A stretch of 64,000 nucleotides of DNA from Luteibacter rhizovicinus DSM 16549 (GTDB taxonomy: Bacteria > Pseudomonadota > Gammaproteobacteria > Xanthomonadales > Rhodanobacteraceae), in contig NZ_CP017480.1 of NCBI RefSeq assembly GCF_001887595.1, positions 1,895,001 to 1,959,000 on the forward strand. Reading direction: 5' to 3'. How positions within the stretch are numbered: position 1 is the stretch's first letter; each line of letters opens with the position of its first letter. The notes beneath the pieces were generated by a model. It saw nothing but the letters and a program-made list of their open reading frames with translations, did not search any database and was not told the DNA's origin. Below, in pieces: positions 61,300 through 64,000 of the stretch. Made by a program: the position numbers and the translations under genes.

Positions 61300-61892
61300 G
61301 CGGCTTTCTCCATGCGATGTTCGAAGGCTGCGATGGCGGCTTCCTGCTGCAGCAGGAAGCCCATCTGATCGACGCCGTTGAGGAGGCAGTGGCGCGAGAA
61401 GGCGTCGAGGTCGAAGCGGATCGTGCCGCCGTCGGGCAGGCGGATCGAGCCGTCGGCGATGTCGATCCGCAGTTCGATCCCGGGGTTGTCGAGCAGCCAG
61501 CGATGCTCGGCGGTGCTCACGACGATGGCGAGCAGACCGTTCTTCAGCGAGTTGCCGCGGAAGATGTCCGCGATCTCGCTGGATATCACGGCCTGGATGC
61601 CGTAGTCGAGCAGGGCCCACGGTGCATGCTCTCGAGAGGAGCCGCAGCCGAAGTTGTGACCGGCGACCAGGATCGCGCAGCCCCGGGCGTTGGGCTGGTT
61701 CAGCGGAAAGTCCGGGTTGTCGCTGCCATCGGCGGCATAGCGCCAGTCTTCGAAGCAATGCTTGCCCAGGCCCGTGCGTTCGGTCGTGGTGAGGAAACGC
61801 GCCGGAATGATCCGGTCCGTGTCGATGTTCTCGTTGCGCAACACCGCCGTGCGGGAATGCACGTAGGTGAGCGGGCGGCTGGTCTGGCTCAT
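61296..61892 (-). CDS. leuD: 3-isopropylmalate dehydratase small subunit
   Basis: A 198-residue LeuD subunit with the family segments [37 protein letters not shown] and [11 protein letters not shown]. It forms the leucine-pathway isomerase with LeuC. ATG overlaps the leuC stop (ATGA). Length is typical. Confidence 0.97.
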   Translation of the reverse strand: MSQTSRPLTYVHSRTAVLRNENIDTDRIIPARFLTTTERTGLGKHCFEDWRYAADGSDNPDFPLNQPNARGCAILVAGHNFGCGSSREHAPWALLDYGIQAVISSEIADIFRGNSLKNGLLAIVVSTAEHRWLLDNPGIELRIDIADGSIRLPDGGTIRFDLDAFSRHCLLNGVDQMGFLLQQEAAIAAFEHRMEKAA

Positions 61893-63304
61893 GCGGCTGC
61901 TTCCTGGGTCATGTATTCGCGAGGATCGGTCACGCGGCCGGCAACGGCCGACGCAGCGGCGACGAGTGGGCTGGCCAGCACGGTCCGCGCGCCCTTGCCC
62001 TGGCGCCCCTCGAAATTGCGATTGCTGGTGGCGACGACGAGCTGGCCCGGCTGGGCGAGATCACCGTTCATGGCGATGCACATCGAGCAACCGGGTTCAC
62101 GCCATTCGGCGCCGGCCGCGCGGAAGATCTCGTGCAGGCCCTCGCGCTCGGCATCCCGGCGCACCTGCTCCGAGCCCGGTACGACCAGCATGCGCACGCC
62201 GCTGGCGACGCTGCGGCCACGCATGATCTCAGCAGCCGCGCGCAGGTCGGACAGGCGGCCATTGGTGCAGCTGCCGATGAAGACGACATCGACGACCTCG
62301 CCGGCAATGGGCTTGCCCGCGACCACCTGCATGTAATCGAGCGCCCGCTGTTCGACGGCGTCGGCGGCGGCGGGAACGTTGGCGTGGATGGCGACGACCA
62401 TGCCCGGGTGCGTGCCGTAGGTCACCGACGGCTGGATCGTCGATGCGTCGATGCGCACCTCGCGGTCGTAGGTCGCGCCGGCATCGCTGGGCAGGGTGCT
62501 CCATTGGGCGACGGCGCGGTCCCAGGCTTCGCCCTTCGGCACGCGCTCGCGGCCTTCCAGCCAGGCGAACGTTGTCTCGTCCGGTGCGATCAGTCCGGCG
62601 CGCGCGCCTGCCTCGATCGACATGTTGCAGACAGTCATGCGCTCTTCCATCGACAACGCGCGCACGGCATCGCCCGTGTACTCGAGCACGTAGCCCGTAC
62701 CGCCGCCGATGCCGATGGTCCCGATGATGTGCAGGATCAGGTCCTTCGCGGTGACGCCGCGCTGCAGGGCACCGTCGACATGGATGGCGAAGGACTTCGG
62801 CTTGCGCTGGAGCAGGCACTGCGTGGCCAGCACGTGGCCGACCTCGGTGGTGCCGATGCCGAAGGCCAGCGCACCGAAGGCGCCATGCGTTGCGGTGTGA
62901 CTGTCGCCGCACACGATGGTCATGCCCGGCTGTGTCGCGCCCACTTCGGGCCCGGCAACGTGGACGATGCCACGTTGTGGACTATCCCAACCCATCAGGT
63001 CGATGCCGAACTCGCTGACGTTGGCTTCCAGTTTCGCGACCTGGGCCTCGGCTTCCTTCGTGTAATACGGACGCACGCCGCTGGCGTTCGCCGGCAGGGT
63101 CGGCGTCGAGTGATCGAGCGTGGCGAGCGTGCGATCGGGGCGCCGTACTTTCACGCCTCGCGAGCGCAGTTCATCGAAGGCCTGCGGCGAGGTCACTTCG
63201 TGGACCAGGTGCAGGTCGATGTACAGCACGCCCGGCGTGCTGTCGGTCTCGGGTGCTACTTGATGCGCATCCCATAGCTTGTCGAACAGGGTACGCGCGC
63301 TCAT
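61889..63304 (-). CDS. leuC: 3-isopropylmalate dehydratase large subunit
   Basis: A 471-residue aconitase-family subunit. The Fe-S cysteines are in GSCTNGRL and [11 protein letters not shown], and the N-terminal [12 protein letters not shown] plus [14 protein letters not shown] are typical. The ATG overlaps the ilvE stop (ATGA, 63301-63304). Length is normal. Confidence 0.97.
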   Translation of the reverse strand: MSARTLFDKLWDAHQVAPETDSTPGVLYIDLHLVHEVTSPQAFDELRSRGVKVRRPDRTLATLDHSTPTLPANASGVRPYYTKEAEAQVAKLEANVSEFGIDLMGWDSPQRGIVHVAGPEVGATQPGMTIVCGDSHTATHGAFGALAFGIGTTEVGHVLATQCLLQRKPKSFAIHVDGALQRGVTAKDLILHIIGTIGIGGGTGYVLEYTGDAVRALSMEERMTVCNMSIEAGARAGLIAPDETTFAWLEGRERVPKGEAWDRAVAQWSTLPSDAGATYDREVRIDASTIQPSVTYGTHPGMVVAIHANVPAAADAVEQRALDYMQVVAGKPIAGEVVDVVFIGSCTNGRLSDLRAAAEIMRGRSVASGVRMLVVPGSEQVRRDAEREGLHEIFRAAGAEWREPGCSMCIAMNGDLAQPGQLVVATSNRNFEGRQGKGARTVLASPLVAAASAVAGRVTDPREYMTQEAAA

Positions 63305-64000
63305 GCGGCGGCCCTCCCGGCAACGGCCGGCTCATCGATGGCGGTCAGCCAGCCCCAGCGATCCTCGGTGCGACCGTCGAACAGACCGAAGAAGTCTGCC
63401 TGCAGCTGTCGCGTGATCGGTCCGGGGCGGCCATCGCCGACGGGCTTGCGATCCACCGAGCGGACGGCGGTGACTTCCGCCGCGGTGCCGGTCATGAACA
63501 CTTCGTCCGCGAAGTAGAGCATTTCACGCGGCAGTGGCTGCTCGACGACGTTGAAGCCGCGCTCACGTGCCAGGGTGAGCACGGAATCGCGCGTGATGCC
63601 GCAGAGGATCGACGAGGCGGCAGGTGGCGTGTAGATGGTGCCCTTGCGCACGATGAACAGGTTCTCGCCAGCGCCTTCGCTGAGCAGGCCGTCGGTGCCC
63701 AGCGCGATGCCTTCGGCAAAGCCGCCGTTGATGGCCTCGCGGGCGATCAGCTGGCTGTTGAGATAGTTGCCGCCAGCCTTGGCGCCGCTCGGATAGGTAT
63801 TGGGCGCGGCGCGGTTCCACGAGGAAACGCACACATCCACGCCGTTCTCGATGGCATCGGCGCCGTGATAGGCGCCCCAGGGCAGGGCGATGATGGCCAC
63901 GTCGACCGCGGTATCCAGCGGCGGCGCCAGGCTGAAGGTGAAGCCGCTGCGCAAGACGATCGGGCGCACATAGGCCGACGTGAGCCCGTTGGCGGCGATC
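63301..64000 (-). CDS. ilvE: Branched-chain amino acid aminotransferase, 5' part outside window
   Basis: The last 232 residues of a fold-type IV PLP aminotransferase that catalyses the final step to Leu, Ile and Val. The PLP lysine is in [15 protein letters not shown] and the signature [13 protein letters not shown]...[22 protein letters not shown] follows. The family length is about 305, so about 70 residues lie beyond the window edge. The stop overlaps the leuC start (ATGA), so ilvE leads the visible leu-ilv gene run. Confidence 0.95.
   Translation of the reverse strand, partial: IAANGLTSAYVRPIVLRSGFTFSLAPPLDTAVDVAIIALPWGAYHGADAIENGVDVCVSSWNRAAPNTYPSGAKAGGNYLNSQLIAREAINGGFAEGIALGTDGLLSEGAGENLFIVRKGTIYTPPAASSILCGITRDSVLTLARERGFNVVEQPLPREMLYFADEVFMTGTAAEVTAVRSVDRKPVGDGRPGPITRQLQADFFGLFDGRTEDRWGWLTAIDEPAVAGRAAA

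Overview
The window is a chromosomal stretch of a GC-rich gammaproteobacterium. The best fit is the Xanthomonadales, family Rhodanobacteraceae (Luteibacter/Dyella-like). This is inferred from the TonB-dependent Oar-like receptor array, the bioB-bioF-bioH-bioC order beside comF, the glyQ/glyS pair and the style of the proteins, not from a database search. Almost every long open frame has an equally long frame on the opposite strand, which is a codon-bias effect. There is no IS element, prophage or CRISPR array.

Layout. 1-2226: 3' part of a 23S rRNA gene, 5S rRNA and the rrn terminator. 2384-7220: ExeA-like ATPase and rhomboid protease (+), facing a glutamine amidotransferase coupled to a GspE/PilB ATPase (-). 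7286-10334: glyQ-glyS. 10422-11033: XRE-type regulator (-). 11611-21778: three tandem Oar-like TonB-dependent receptors. The first two share a promoter, a structured 5' leader and 3' hairpins. 22102-25018: YbaY-like lipoprotein and a GDSL-esterase autotransporter. 25297-30481: tex, a GYF/RDD membrane protein and mnmG (all -). 30537-31240: two sigma-54 promoter matches, one in front of an apparent GGA-rich small RNA and one in front of a 62-residue protein. 31249-36566: pepN (-), then aldose epimerase, PLP dehydratase and tag (+). 36577-41309: biotin operon bioB-bioF-trhO-bioH-bioC (-) with a BirA-type operator. 41425-42782: a small low-GC islet, a small membrane protein and comF. 42807-48148: PHP hydrolase coupled to a TonB receptor, ubiA and a 52-residue proline-rich protein. 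48274-54817: an atypical short-chain dehydrogenase and a five-gene chaperone-usher fimbrial cluster of the DUF1120 type. 54808-64000: ilvE-leuC-leuD-leuB-ilvD-ilvC-ilvB-ilvN (-), with REP-type repeats on both sides of ilvC.

Many neighbouring genes are translationally coupled by ATGA, GTGA or TGATG overlaps: gspE with the amidotransferase, the biotin operon, usher with adhesin, TonB receptor with PHP hydrolase, and the leu/ilv genes. Palindromic REP-like elements built on GGGAGCCG...CGGCTCCC recur between genes.

Most novel-looking signals: (1) a sigma-54-driven RNA with seven GGA motifs, one of them an AGGA tetraloop, which looks like an RsmA/CsrA-sequestering sRNA, next to a second sigma-54 unit for a tiny protein; (2) a leader of about 170 nt before two Oar-like receptors in which hairpins are kept by compensatory changes; (3) a TAGGA...TCCTA dyad shared by receptor and fimbrial promoters.
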